Shown here: positions 47,449 to 60,071 of the stretch, piece by piece
How positions within the stretch are numbered: position 1 is the first letter of the stretch
Layout: each line of letters opens with the position of its first letter
Assembly (NCBI GenBank): GCA_000012145.1
Contig: CP000053.1
Span: forward strand, 1 to 64,000
Source of the DNA: Rickettsia felis URRWXCal2
GTDB lineage: Bacteria; Pseudomonadota; Alphaproteobacteria; Rickettsiales; Rickettsiaceae
Reading direction: 5' to 3'
Length of the DNA stretch: 64,000 nucleotides
Position numbers and translations under genes: made by a program
Notes under the pieces: model-generated
What the model was told of the DNA's origin: nothing
Seen by the model: only the letters and a program-made list of their open reading frames with translations
Database searches by the model: none

Positions 47449-50400
47449 ATGACTAATATGAAAAAAACTTTTTTTAATAAACTTTTACTAGCAACCAGTA
47501 GCATGGGGCTACTTGCAAGCATGGAAAGCTCGGCAGCGGTTGTTGTTGCCGTTCCGCACGAGAATAATACTTCTTACGTAATGGATCCAATGCGAGGGGG
47601 AGATAGGCCTCAAGATTGGAGGAGTAATAACGGAGCTCAGTACCAACCGCAAAACGGGGATGATATTATTTTAAGAAGAGCTCATTTAATTAATTTTAAT
47701 CAAAACATAAATATTAATGATATTAATATTTACGGTTATAGTGCAAGTACTTTTATTGACAATTGGCATAACGGTATTAACGATCGAAGAGAAATGGGAG
47801 GAATTGCAATTACTCCCGGATTTGGTGCTAACCGTATTGTTACTATTAATAATATTATTAATAGTGATGCCAATAATTACCGTATTGCAGGCAGCAACGC
47901 TTTAGGGGAAGCATTAATATATGGTAATAAAAACGCAAAAGTGCGGGTTGATCTTTTAGAATCTTTAAATGATCTTAAATTAATTATTACCGGCAATGAT
48001 ATTAGTGCTGTTGATTCTATAGTAATGAGCGGAGGAACTAATGAAATAATTTTCCGGAACCCTATTAAAGTAAAGTCTAAAATATACGCTAGAAATATTT
48101 TACAAGGGAAAGTAAAAATAGAAAGTAATAATATTGTTTTTGAAAGCCCTATTGGTAATGACGGGAGAGATAATCATAGTATTTCTATATTTAAAGTAGA
48201 TGATAATATATCAGTAACCTTAGAAAATAACATTGCTGCCGAAGATATTAATTTAGGGAAAAATTCTACAGTAATTATAGATACTACTAAACGAAATATA
48301 GATGTACGTTCCGGAATTGTAGTCAATAATACAGTAGACAACCAAGGTATAGTTCAAGTAAGAGGACACGCAAAAAATACGGTAACTTTTCATGAAAATA
48401 TAGGGGTGCAAGATTTTAAAGCTGCTGAGATACAGATTGAAAACGGAAAGAAAACTGAATTCAAACAAAAGGTATATGCAAAGAAGATTACAGTAGCAAG
48501 TAATGATGTCGTATTTGAAGAAAAACTTGATATGGCTCAATATAATCAGAATAATAGAGGTAATAGAACTAATTTAATACATACCGGTAATTTAGAGTTT
48601 ACAAATCGCGGCAAAGTAAAGTTTAATAAAGATTATGTCGGTACCATTACTACTAGCAAAGCCAATATAGGTGAAGTAATTTTGTAAATACTCCTAATAT
48701 TTATGAAGTCGGTGCAGTAAATAAAAGGATTGAGAAGTTAACATTTACGGGTAATCATGCTCGTAACTTACGTAAAAATATTTATGCTAACCAAGTTAAC
48801 TTTGATGCTGGAACTTATAATGTTCATACTAATCCTGTTACAATCAACGGAAATACTAAAATTAACGGCTCAACATTTGACCTTAGACGTGACTTAATTC
48901 TTAACGGTGATGTAGAATTTTCCGGTAATATTACATTTAATGTAACCGGAGGATGTAGTGTAATTTTTCAAAATAACCTCTATAGCGTAGCCGGTACAAA
49001 TATTATAATTAGTGTTAACGGTGTTCACCCTGTAGATGCAGTATCAGCATTATCTATTTTTAGGGTCAATGGCGGTGCATTTATTCCTGAAGGGCATAAT
49101 TATAATCCGGCTACAGGAACTATGAACTTTAGGAACGGGTTACAAGTGCAGCAAGCAGGGCAAGCAGCAGCACAAGAGGTAGCACAGCAACAAGTAAGGG
49201 TTAATTCCCAAACACAAGCAATGCAGGCTCAAGCACAGCAAGGTCAAGCTCAGCAAAATCAGCAGCAAGTGCAACAGAACCAACAGCAAGTTCAGCAGCA
49301 GAACCAGCAACAGCAGCAAGCTCAAGCTCAGCGTGAAGCTAATGAAAGAGCTAGACAGCAAAGACTACAAGCAGAACGTGAAGAAAATGCTAGAAGAGAA
49401 CAGCAACAACAACAGCAAGAAGAAGAGAGAAGAAATGAAAATGAAAGATTAGCACAACAAGAGGCTAATGAAAGAGCGATAGCCGAAGAAAATAATAGAA
49501 GAATAGAAGAGCAAAGACTGCAAGCGGAGTATCAGCAACGTCAAGCTAACGAAATAAGAGTAGCTGAGGAATATGTTAAAAAACCTGAGTCGCAAAAATT
49601 AGCTGAGGCAATCAATAATACTATCGTTGCCCATACGGAAAATACTTTTGTAGCAGAAGTGCAAAAAGAAGTGATCAGAGAAAAATCTGCACTTGTTATG
49701 AAAAATCCTGAAAAACATGCGGTAGAACTTGCTAAAGAATTAATAAATAATAAAGCTGAGCTTAAAGAAGTGGCTAAAGTAGCTAATGATGATACTGTTG
49801 TAGTGAGTAAAACAAAGCAAGAGCAATCTTTATTATTCGTAGCAAACTTAGCTCAAGTTGCACCTGATAATGCAAAAAAAGTAGTAGAGCATTTAACCGA
49901 GCAAGGAACAAGATCGGTTAGTGTAGCAAATGTTACGGCTGAAGCAGTAACTGCTAATATTAATAATCACTTATCAGGCGGTACTATGATAGCTGTTGCG
50001 GCAGGTGATGAAGAAACCCCTATAATTACTAAAAAAGGATTATGGGTAGCCGGTACGTTCGGTTCAAGTACTCAAGATGCATATAAAGGTAATCCTAGCT
50101 ATAAAGGCACGGTATCCGGCGGTACTATCGGCGGTGATCTTTACATCGGGGAAAATAGCCTTGTCGGTCTTGCATATAGCCGTATGAACTCTGACTTTAA
50201 GTTTAAAGGTTCAAGTACGGGTGATAAATTATCAGCAGAAAGCGATATTATTTCTTTATACGGTCAACAACAATTTAGTAACGGCCTTATATTACAAGAA
50301 ATATTTTCAGCAAGTAACAGTAAAATCAATAAGAAAGATTTAAGACCGGTCGGACCTAATAGCTATAAAACGGCTAGCGGTAAATATACAAGCAAAGCTT

Positions 50401-50879
50401 ACGGTTTTGAGGGTAATGTCGGTTATCAATTCTCTCCTGTTGACGGTATAAATTTAATGCCTAATATCGGTATTAGATATAATACATATAAAGATAATGC
50501 TTATACCGAAACCGGTACAGGTGTGAATAATATGTATGTTGCAGGTAAATCCGGTAACTTTAACTACAGGGATTGCAGGCATAAAATTAACCGCTCCTAA
50601 GAGATTATCAAACGATACTCAAATAGTACCGGGATTGCATGCTTCCGTAGAAAATAGCTTTAGCAATAAGCAACCTAAAGTGAAAGCTAGATTTATTTGG
50701 GCAGATAATTACTTTGAGAACACTACAAGTAGTAGCACGCCGAAAGTCGGCTATAATGTAGGTGCAAGTTTACTTACGGCTCATAAGAATATTGAGCTAC
50801 TTGCAACGTATAACTGTAATTTACGCAGCAAATATACTAGCCATCAAGAGGTTCATTAAAGTTAAAGATATTGTTCTAA
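47449..50879 (+). pseudogene. Second Sca-type autotransporter, three frameshifts
   Basis: Signal peptide MKKTFFNKLLLATSSMGLLASMESSA. The passenger is beta-helix-like (repeated NDINIYGYS, IKVKSKIYARNIL) over 47449-48680, continuing in another frame to about 49110. A Gln/Glu-rich coiled coil follows at 49140-49560, and a beta-barrel from about 50029 (KKGLWVAGTFGSS). Lesions: a one-base loss near 48678, a shift near 50550, and two extra bases near 50848. Correcting them gives a continuous protein of about 1,140 residues ending HQGSLKLKILF, a normal barrel end with terminal Phe. Which Sca number it is I cannot say. Confidence 0.85.
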
Positions 50880-50890
50880 AAAATACTTCG

Positions 50891-51045
50891 GTGTCATTCC
50901 TAGCGGTGTTGGGTCTTGTTGCATGGCTACCAAATCGTCATTGCGAGGAGCGAAGCGACGTGGCAATCTAGAAAAAATAATAAAAAAATTCTGTAAATCA
51001 GAATTTTTAACTGGATTGCTTCGTCGAATTACTATGTAATTCTTC
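50891..51045. repeat. Family A fragment and family B palindrome truncated by an IS end
   Basis: GTCATTCC fragment, then TTGTTGCATGGCT, then family B from 50936 (CGTCATTGCGAGGAGCGAAG). The right arm stops at AATTCTTC (51045) where the IS256 end begins; TCGCAATGACG is missing. Confidence 0.75.
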
Positions 51046-51573
51046 GGCTCTGTCCAAATAAGTGTGTAAATTTCTCAAAGGTTGTATAAAAGAAAATATA
51101 ACAAAAAGAGAAATTACAATGACACAGAAACAAAATGCTGCAATGGAACAAGCGATAGATTTATTGATCAATAATGATACAGATGTATCAATATTATTCA
51201 GGGAAGATGGTTTATTAAAAGAAATAACCAAGCGTCTTGTAGAGAGAGCCCTACAGTCCGAGATGAATAATCATTTAGGATATAGCAAGTACAATCAAAG
51301 TGATGCTCAGAATTCACGTAATGGTTATAACACAAAGAATCTGATTACAAAGAATGGTGCTGTTGAGATTGAAGTGCCAAGAGATAGAAATAGCAGTTTT
51401 GCACCATCATTAGTAGCAAAGCGCCAAAGAAGGCTTGATGGTTTTGATGATAAAGTACTATCTTTGTATGCTAAAGGTATGAGTTTATCAGATATAAAAT
51501 TACAGCTTCAGGAGTTATATGTATCATATAAGGACCGGAAAAAGCTTGCTGGTGATTTAAAACCTATTTATAC
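51046..51573 (+). mobile_element. IS256-family remnant
   Basis: The left end GGCTCTGTCCAAATAAGTGT interrupts a family B palindrome. It contains the 5' part of a mutator-type transposase and is cut off by the IS21 element. No 3' half is found on the other side of IS21 in this window. Confidence 0.75.
51119..51573 (+). pseudogene. IS256/mutator transposase fragment with internal deletion
   Basis: Starts MTQKQNAAMEQAIDLLI. RALQSEMNNHLGYSKY, NSRNGYNTKNLITKNG and VEIEVPRDRNSSFAP are typical IS256 N-terminal motifs, and DDKVLSLYAKGMSLSDI follows. After LQELY it jumps directly to SYKDRKKLAGDLKPIYT, which belongs near the C terminus of intact transposases. The catalytic domain is therefore deleted in frame. 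The frame then runs into the IS21 end and stops at 51643. Confidence 0.85.
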
Positions 51574-51660
51574 TGTCAACACCGGTCGAAAAATGATACA
51601 GATATTTAATAAGCATCGGCTGAAAAATGATACAGTATCATAAAAAAAATTATCTGATAT

Positions 51661-53487
<1,827 letters not shown>

Positions 53488-53596
53488 TATTCATTACCTC
53501 CTTATCCAGAAGATATTACTTTAATACTGTATCAATTTTCATCCGTTGCTCTGTATCATTTTACTTCCGTTGCTAACATATAGACTTTCTGAATAT

Positions 53597-53755
53597 TTAA
53601 AGCATGTAATATTGTAAATATTTTTTTAAATTAGGACTAGAAACAAAATTATAGGCATCTTTAAATAATAATTTAGAAGCGGTTGCATATCTTGTAACTG
53701 CTTTTAATCCATTTACAAAGGAATATCCTGCACTTGTAAATTGAGCATGATTCAT
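53597..53755 (-). CDS. Small hypothetical protein, 52 residues
   Basis: Starts MNHAQFTSAGYSFVNGLKAV and ends KKYLQYYML. A good GGAG lies 8 bp before the ATG. No membrane helix; aromatic-rich. The stop is only 18 bp from the IS21 end, so the C terminus may be native or clipped by the insertion. Not recognised. Confidence 0.5.
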   Translation of the reverse strand: MNHAQFTSAGYSFVNGLKAVTRYATASKLLFKDAYNFVSSPNLKKYLQYYML

Positions 53756-54165
53756 AGTGTTACTCCTGTTTTAAAATAATAAAAATCATATATCACATGA
53801 TTACTATATATTATGGTTGCATCACAATATATGGTAATTAAAGAAAGTCAATATCTAAAAATAAAAAAAGTAAAATATATAATTTTATTTAATCAAAAGG
53901 CAGTATAGTACGAATTTTTTAGGATTCGCTGATACTTATGTAATTTATGCTGTGTAGACCAACTTTAAATTTATCTTGGCTGCAGCATTTTTAAGTAAAT
54001 GATAACACATAATTTGACAAGAATTAGAGAGCTGTAAGCTAATAGAATGGATTTAAAGATTAGCAGAAGAGAAGACAACATTACTGCAACGACGGAACTA
54101 TAATTTGTTGATAGTTTGATTAATAATTAAGGCGTAAGATTTATAGTACCAGAAAGTTTTTACTC
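53756..54165. other. Intergenic stretch without recognisable gene
   Basis: A+T-rich. Near 54043-54110 there is decayed coding-like sequence on the plus strand (RLAEEKTTLLQRRNYNLL after a stop) which I cannot identify. No RNA gene seen. Confidence 0.4.
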
Positions 54166-54468
54166 TATGTCATTCCCGCAAAAGCTGCAGCTTGTTGCAT
54201 GGGCTCGTTTATGTCATTCCCTCGTAGGCAGGAATCCAGTATTTTAAAGCCTTTAAAAAGCTTTATTTGAATAAAATCTTGATCTAAAATATTTTTTAAA
54301 AGCTCAATTTATCTTGCTTTACGCTGGATTCCCGCCTACGAGGGAATGACATTGAGTGAGTTTTGAGAGTCATGCAACAACGCCCAAAAGCTGGAATCCA
54401 GTAAAACCTAAAAAATCTTTAAAATCAAGATTTTTTAGCTTGGATCCCTGCTTTCGCAGGGATGACAT
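54166..54468. repeat. Nested family A palindromes with a 9-bp target duplication
   Basis: The outer family A element (ATGTCATTCCCGC at 54167, GGGATGACAT near 54460) is split by a 197-bp unit (54188-54384) bounded by TTGTTGCATG (54192-54201) and CATGCAACAA (54371-54380) and flanked by direct repeats CAAAAGCTG at 54179-54187 and 54385-54393. The inner unit contains a second family A palindrome (CATTCCCTCGTAGG to CCTACGAGGGAATG). Confidence 0.85.
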
Positions 54469-54546
54469 AGAGGGCTTTTTAAAAATTGTCCAGTACTATA
54501 CATAAGATTGCTCTAAGCGTAGTGATGGAACTTAATTTGTAAATAA

Positions 54547-55866
54547 TTAAAACTTAAGTTTTGTACCTATAAGACCAACAGTACCTCGTGTTGTTTTACT
54601 AGGTGCTTCAGGGTAATATACAGGTTTACCTTTAGCTTGGAAATGAGAAATTTCAGCATATGGTAATAAACCAGGCATGATCTTATATTCAGTAGCGAGG
54701 CTCACAGCATCGACGGTGTTTTTATATCTTGAAGTTTTAAGATATTCAAGACTTGTTTTTATAGGTCCTTGTCCATAAGCAACTGCTCCATTGTAATAAT
54801 AGGTATCACGACCGACTTTATAATATTCCTTAGCGGTTAAGCTTTTACCTAAACTACCGTAAGAAGCTCCACAAGAGAAATTACCATAAGTAAATACGGC
54901 TCCAAGATTATATGCTTTTAAATTAGAAAGCTTATAGGTATTCAATACTTCTATTACCTTAGTTCCTTCCATTTTAGCATGAACAAGACGACGAGCAGGT
55001 TTACCATACTCTCCGGTAACGGATAATTTTAAGTCTGCATCTTCGCTAATCTCATGTTCATAAGTTAAGCCGGCAGAAAAAGCATCTCTAATATTCTGAT
55101 TTATAGTCATAGTTTCGCCGTTTCCTAAGGAAACCGTCTTTATTCCGGTTCTAGAAACACTAACTCCGTTTCTTCCTGAGCTTTCAAGCGTTAAATTATT
55201 TATATCTTTGTTACCGCCTGTATTAGCAGTATCGGGAGTATAAGAGATACCGGCCTGGAAGCCTTTCATTTTAGGTGTGAAAAAGTTGAGTCTTCTAGCT
55301 TTTTCAGTTTTTTCATTGATTTGATCAAAAGAGTTCGAGTATGATTCAAGATAAAAGCTAGCACTAGTATCGAAATCCGGCTTTAAACCGTTATACCTCA
55401 TATATTGACCGTCAAGTAGAGCATATCTATACCATCCTCCGGTACCTGCGGTTACTTGAGAGCCGGTAACACGCAATTTAGCACTTGCATCGACAGGAGA
55501 GCCTAATTCTACTTTACCGTAACTAGTTTCAATAAAGATATGTGATCCGTTATAACTTGCAGAGGTTTTTACTCTTGTAGTAGGCTGAAGCACTATTTTA
55601 GCACCTGCTATTACATCATTGATAGTTTTAGAAATAGTTGCCGCAAACGCTGCTTCCGTGTAAAACCCTAGCTTTTTCCTGTTATCAGTTACATTTTTAT
55701 CAAATAAAATTAAATGATCCTGTTTAATATAACCGCTTTCAAATAAATAAAATCCTTCTAATTTTATTTCAGTATCAGAATTAGAAATAACAGGTGTTGG
55801 ATTTTCTTCGGCAAGACCAGCCGATGCAAGGCAAATAATACTTGCAGTTAATAATAATTTTTTCAC
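54547..55866 (-). CDS. Outer-membrane porin-like protein
   Basis: 439 residues. Signal peptide MKKLLLTASIICLASAGLA. A beta-barrel pattern of alternating strands follows: IKLEGFYLFESGYIKQ, HIFIETSYGKVELGSP, FQAGISYTP, and the final strand GTVGLIGTKLKF ends in Phe. Resembles Gram-negative porins (Porin_4-like), with the loop YGKVELGSPVDASAKL typical of them. Likely a general diffusion channel. Complete. Confidence 0.8.
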   Translation of the reverse strand: MKKLLLTASIICLASAGLAEENPTPVISNSDTEIKLEGFYLFESGYIKQDHLILFDKNVTDNRKKLGFYTEAAFAATISKTINDVIAGAKIVLQPTTRVKTSASYNGSHIFIETSYGKVELGSPVDASAKLRVTGSQVTAGTGGWYRYALLDGQYMRYNGLKPDFDTSASFYLESYSNSFDQINEKTEKARRLNFFTPKMKGFQAGISYTPDTANTGGNKDINNLTLESSGRNGVSVSRTGIKTVSLGNGETMTINQNIRDAFSAGLTYEHEISEDADLKLSVTGEYGKPARRLVHAKMEGTKVIEVLNTYKLSNLKAYNLGAVFTYGNFSCGASYGSLGKSLTAKEYYKVGRDTYYYNGAVAYGQGPIKTSLEYLKTSRYKNTVDAVSLATEYKIMPGLLPYAEISHFQAKGKPVYYPEAPSKTTRGTVGLIGTKLKF

Positions 55867-56154
55867 TTTAATAAAGTCCCTATAAACTTAAAATAATAAA
55901 ATTTACTATACAAAATAAATTTTTAGTATTAATAAATGATAAATCAACTACGCTAGAATATAATAATACTTTTCAGAATTGACAATAAAAAACTATTTTA
56001 ATTTGTAATAATTTAATTTAAAGTATACAATGTTGTATTATTATCACTATCATTATTCAAGCAGCCTCAGACTTATAGTTTTAAAGAAAAATTTTGTATT
56101 GTAAATAATTATGAGTTATAATCATTAGTTTATTAATTAAATTAAGTTTTGATT

Positions 56155-56721
56155 ATGGCTATAATGTCAGATAAGTGGATAAAAGAAGCTGTTATAAATC
56201 AAAGTATGATAAGGCCCTTTGCGGAAAAGCAGGTAAGAGTTCATAATAAAGAAAAGATTATTTCTTACGGCTTATCTTCTTACGGCTATGATGCTAGAGT
56301 ATCTAATGAATTTAAAATATTCACCAATATAAATTCTACTACGGTTGATCCAAAAAATTTCAGTGAATATAATTTAGTTGATAGAGAAGTAGATGTGTGT
56401 ATTATTCCACCTAATAGTTTTGCCCTTGGCAGAACTATAGAATATTTTAAAATACCGCGTGATGTATTAGTTATTTGTGTCGGCAAGTCCACTTATGCAA
56501 GATGCGGTATAATAGTAAATGTGACTCCGTTAGAACCGGAGTGGGAAGGACATGTAACTTTAGAGTTTTCTAATACTACTCCATTACCTGCTAAAATATA
56601 TGCAAATGAAGGTGCTTGTCAGTTTTTATTTTTAAAAAGTGATCAAATTTGTGATACTTCATATGCCGATCGCCAAGGAAAATATATGAAACAAGTAGGC
56701 GTAACTTTACCGTTAACATAA
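56155..56721 (+). CDS. dcd: dCTP deaminase
   Basis: Deaminates dCTP to dUTP for thymidylate supply. From the ATG at 56155 the protein is 188 residues ([16 protein letters not shown]); an in-frame TTG at 56149 and an ATG at 56164 are alternatives. Family motifs: [37 protein letters not shown] and [12 protein letters not shown], the last two covering the active-site residues. Confidence 0.95.
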   Translation: MAIMSDKWIKEAVINQSMIRPFAEKQVRVHNKEKIISYGLSSYGYDARVSNEFKIFTNINSTTVDPKNFSEYNLVDREVDVCIIPPNSFALGRTIEYFKIPRDVLVICVGKSTYARCGIIVNVTPLEPEWEGHVTLEFSNTTPLPAKIYANEGACQFLFLKSDQICDTSYADRQGKYMKQVGVTLPLT

Positions 56722-56734
56722 CTTTTTTATGTAA

Positions 56735-56894
56735 GAACCTGTTCCCGATCTTAATTTTAAAGCTAATTAAAATCTTTTTAGCCGCAAATTATAAGATTTT
56801 TTTGAAATAAGAATACTATTCCTACAAAAATCTTATTAATTTTCGCTTAAAAACCTGTTTAATTATCAATCAAAATAAAATCGTGAATAGGCTC
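56735..56894. repeat. Family E 160-bp element, copy 2
   Basis: Imperfect terminal inverted repeats (GAACCTGTTCCCGAT and ATCGTGAATAGGCTC, 12 of 15 pairs). The interior is homologous to the reverse complement of 46261-46420 (AAGATTTTTGTAGG, TTGATAATTAAA, TTAGCTTTAAAAT). The ends differ from copy 1. Confidence 0.8.
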
Positions 56895-56929
56895 TAAAAA
56901 ATTATATTAAATTTTTAATAAGGATTTTT

Positions 56930-57388
56930 ATGAGTACAATAAACACCGATACTAATGAGGCAATGCCGCATATTTCCGTTAATGCACAATATATAAAAGA
57001 TTTATCTCTTGAGAACCCTTCTGCCCCGTCTTCTCTTGCGGCTTTAGAACAACGCCCTCAAATTGATTTATCTCTAGATATAAATATTACTAATTTATCG
57101 GAAGAAAATTTCTATGAAGTAGAATTAAATATCGAAGCAACTGCAAGAAATGAAAAATATAAATTATTTCAGATAGAATTAAAATATGCTGGAGTATTTA
57201 ATTTAATTAATATTGATTCTGAACAACATCCGATTTTATTATCTGTTCATTGTCCGGCAATGATATTTCCATTTGCTAGAAAAATTATAGCTAGCTGTAC
57301 TCAAGATGCAGGTTTCCAGCCTTTAATGATTGATCCTATAGACTTTGGTGCCTTATATCATAAGAAAATGTCAGAGCATCAAAACTAA
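56930..57388 (+). CDS. secB: Protein-export chaperone SecB
   Basis: Homotetrameric cytoplasmic chaperone delivering preproteins to SecA. 152 residues with family segments [35 protein letters not shown], and [36 protein letters not shown] sequence near 108-140. AAGGA precedes the ATG. Clients would include the Sca autotransporters and porins seen here (inference). Confidence 0.95.
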   Translation: MSTINTDTNEAMPHISVNAQYIKDLSLENPSAPSSLAALEQRPQIDLSLDINITNLSEENFYEVELNIEATARNEKYKLFQIELKYAGVFNLINIDSEQHPILLSVHCPAMIFPFARKIIASCTQDAGFQPLMIDPIDFGALYHKKMSEHQN

Positions 57389-57612
57389 GAAAATCATTTA
57401 ATTATTTAATAAATTTCGTTTTAAACGCCATGATTTTTAAATCACAGATAGAGCTTAATAGTAAAAATTTTATCAATTTGATTAAATATTCTTTACTTAT
57501 GTTATTAATGAATGTATAAAGCACCAGATAAAAAATTATAATTTAGTTAACAATAATTAACTGTAATTAAATTATAGCACAATATAAAAATTGAATTTTA
57601 TGGAGAAAAATA

Positions 57613-58326
57613 ATGAGAGTTTTGTTAATTGAAGAAGAGCCGGAAATGGCTAACTTAATTGAGCTAACTTTAGCTTCAGAAGGTATAGTTTGCGATAAAG
57701 CTTCAGTTGGTGTGGAAGGTTTAAGGCTTGGTAAAGTAGGTGGTTATGATCTAGTGATTTTAGATCTTATGTTACCGGATATTAATGGTTTTGAGATATT
57801 ATTAAGATTGCGTGCTGCAAAAATAAAAACCCCAATCTTAATTTTATCTAGCTTAACGGATACGGATCAAAAGATTACCGGTTTCTCTTCTGGAACCGAT
57901 GATTATTTAACCAAGCCGTTTGTAAGAGAGGAATTAATTGCTAGAATTAAAGCTATAGTTAGACGTTCTAAAGGTCATGTAGCATCAGTATTTAGGTTTG
58001 ATAAGGTTAGCGTAAACCTAGATACTAGAACTGTAGAAGTTGACGGAAAAAAAGTACATTTGACGAACAAAGAATATGCTATTTTAGAGCTATTAATACT
58101 CCGAAGAGGAACTATTTTAACTAAAGAAATGTTCTTAAATCACTTATATAGTAGTGTTGACGAACCGGAAATGAAAATTATTGACGTATTTATTTGTAAA
58201 CTTCGTAAGAAGTTAAGTGATGCTGCTGGCGGTAGAGATTATATCGACACTATATGGGGACGCGGTTATATGCTAAAAGAATATGATGAATTACAACAAA
58301 AAGAAATTTTAGCACAAGGAGCATAA
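57613..58326 (+). CDS. ctrA: Cell-cycle response regulator CtrA
   Basis: OmpR-family response regulator of 237 residues (often annotated czcR in Rickettsia). The receiver has an acidic pocket IEEEP, phosphoacceptor Asp51 in VILDLMLP and TKPF near 107. The C-terminal winged helix KIIDVFICKLRKKL and YIDTIWGRGYML is essentially the CtrA recognition region, and NKEYAILELLILRRGT and TKEMFLNHLY also match. GGAG lies 8 bp before the ATG. It is followed 3 bp later by queF. Confidence 0.9.
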   Translation: MRVLLIEEEPEMANLIELTLASEGIVCDKASVGVEGLRLGKVGGYDLVILDLMLPDINGFEILLRLRAAKIKTPILILSSLTDTDQKITGFSSGTDDYLTKPFVREELIARIKAIVRRSKGHVASVFRFDKVSVNLDTRTVEVDGKKVHLTNKEYAILELLILRRGTILTKEMFLNHLYSSVDEPEMKIIDVFICKLRKKLSDAAGGRDYIDTIWGRGYMLKEYDELQQKEILAQGA

Positions 58327-58329
58327 TTA

Positions 58330-59151
58330 ATGCCTTTATCTACTTCTTTACTTGGTAAAAAAAGTACTTATAAAGATAGTTATGATGCGACTTTATTATT
58401 TAAAATTCCACGTATAAATAATCGAAACGAACTTGGGATAAATAGTAATAATCTTCCGTTTTACGGTGTAGATATTTGGAATACATATGAACTATCTTGT
58501 CTTAATAAGAACGGTAAGCCATGGGTTGGAGTAGGCACTTTTTATATACCGACGGATTCTGAAAATATAGTAGAATCAAAATCATTTAAACTATATCTAA
58601 ATTCTTTTAATAATTTTGTTGTTGAATCAGTAGAAGAACTAGAAAGAATTATCTTGCAGGATCTAAGTAATGTTACACACGCTAAAGTAACAGGACGTAT
58701 ATTTCCTATAAATACAAAAATAGAATTTAGTATTCCAAGCGGTAAAAATATCGATGATTTAGATATAGTATGCAATAATTACGGTCCACCCGATAATAGT
58801 TTAATTGAGTATGAAGATGTTTTGGTAGAAGAAGAGATTAATTCTAATTTACTAAAATCAAATTGCTTAGTAACCGGTCAACCGGATTGGGGTACAATCG
58901 TTATAAAATATAAAGGAAAAAAGTTAAAACATGATTCTTTCCTGAAATATCTAATATCTTTTAGAAATTGTAATGAGTTTGCAGAGCAGTGTGCCGAGCG
59001 TATTTTTACAGATATTAAAAATGCTATAAATCCTGATTTTCTTTCTATTTATATAGTATATACTAGGCGTGGAGGAATTGATATTTGTCCCTATCGTTTT
59101 ACCAATAAAAGTTATACTTTACCTAGCGATAAACGATTTATTAGGCAATAA
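58330..59151 (+). CDS. queF: NADPH-dependent 7-cyano-7-deazaguanine reductase, long form
   Basis: Reduces preQ0 to preQ1 for tRNA queuosine. 273 residues, the two-domain (E. coli-type) form. [20 protein letters not shown] and the family signature [13 protein letters not shown] lie in the N-terminal domain. The catalytic cysteine is Cys179 in [14 protein letters not shown], and the C-terminal half has [20 protein letters not shown] and [11 protein letters not shown]. Its Shine-Dalgarno (GGAG) lies inside the end of ctrA, so the two are coupled. Confidence 0.93.
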   Translation: MPLSTSLLGKKSTYKDSYDATLLFKIPRINNRNELGINSNNLPFYGVDIWNTYELSCLNKNGKPWVGVGTFYIPTDSENIVESKSFKLYLNSFNNFVVESVEELERIILQDLSNVTHAKVTGRIFPINTKIEFSIPSGKNIDDLDIVCNNYGPPDNSLIEYEDVLVEEEINSNLLKSNCLVTGQPDWGTIVIKYKGKKLKHDSFLKYLISFRNCNEFAEQCAERIFTDIKNAINPDFLSIYIVYTRRGGIDICPYRFTNKSYTLPSDKRFIRQ

Positions 59152-59214
59152 TCACTTTTCTAATCCATAAAAAATCCGTTTGCGAGAAAGGGGTTGTTGC
59201 GTGGATCGATTTTC

Positions 59215-59329
59215 CGTCATTGCGAGAAGAATTACGTAGTAATTCGACGAAGCAATCCAGTTAAAAATTCTGTAAATCAGAATTTTTTTATTATTTTTTC
59301 TGGATTGCCTCTTCGCTCCTCGCAATGAC
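59215..59329. repeat. Family B palindrome
   Basis: CGTCATTGCGAGAAGAATTACG to CTCGCAATGAC, preceded by GGTTGTTGCGTGGATCGA, a TTGTTGCATGG-type flank, and followed by ATCTACGCAAGCAACGCC. The 305-bp gap 59152-59456 holds nothing else recognisable. Confidence 0.85.
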
Positions 59330-59456
59330 AATTAAGATATCTACGCAAGCAACGCCTGCTTGCAATGACGATTTGCTATCCACGCAATAGTCGGGATAAC
59401 AATCAAAGAATAATTCACGTAAGCAAGCTTTTCGCAGGATAGAAGTTAGTATAATT

Positions 59457-60017
59457 TTATGATTCTTTTATAGGATTTTGTGTAGGCTTTAGGCTTTCTA
59501 CTATTTTATTCAGGTCTATTTGACTACAGATTCCCAGTAATACGGGATCACGAGGACGAATAGAATTCATATTCCAATGGCTACGAGTTCTAATAGCATC
59601 TATAGTAGTCTTAGTAGTGCCTATTAATTTAATTATTTGATGGTCTTGGATGTTCGGATAATTAGACAATAACCAATATATAGCATCCGGTTTATCTTGA
59701 CGCCTTGCTATAGGAGTGTATTTAGCACGCTGTTTTTTCTGATTTTTCATCAACTCATCAGCAGGTCTATATGAAATTTGTAAATTAGCATTAGGATCTT
59801 TACTGCAACGCTCAATTTCCTCTAAAGTTAACTGACCGTTTGCAATTGGATTTAAACCTTTTATAGATTGTGCTACTTCACCGTCAGCCATACCTTTTAT
59901 TTCAAATTCATGAATACCGCAAAAATCGGCAATTTGTTTAAAAGTTAAAGAAGTATTTTCGATTAACCACATAGCTGTGGCTTTTGGCAGAAGCGGTAAT
60001 GTTTTTTGCGAATTCAT
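59457..60017 (-). CDS. trcR: Cell-cycle transcriptional regulator TrcR (DUF1013)
   Basis: 186 residues of the alphaproteobacterial COG3820/DUF1013 family. Helix-turn-helix-like segments: TAMWLIENTSLTFKQIADFCGIHEFEIKGMADGEVAQ-type N terminus and DHQIIKLIGTTKTTIDAIRTRSHWN near 125-150; between them RRQDKPDAIYWLLSNYP is family-typical. Associated with RNA polymerase in Caulobacter. Its presence near ctrA suggests a retained fragment of the alphaproteobacterial cell-cycle circuit. Confidence 0.85.
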   Translation of the reverse strand: MNSQKTLPLLPKATAMWLIENTSLTFKQIADFCGIHEFEIKGMADGEVAQSIKGLNPIANGQLTLEEIERCSKDPNANLQISYRPADELMKNQKKQRAKYTPIARRQDKPDAIYWLLSNYPNIQDHQIIKLIGTTKTTIDAIRTRSHWNMNSIRPRDPVLLGICSQIDLNKIVESLKPTQNPIKES

Positions 60018-60071
60018 GATAATTGTTTTTTGGCTTAATTTAAGAAGTTATAACAAATAGAGTTATTTAAG

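Noticed and set aside
49122..49560. Gln-rich tract as a separate repeat or CRISPR-like array
   Set aside because: Irregular CAG/CAA codon runs with no constant repeat-spacer pattern; it is the coiled-coil part of the autotransporter.
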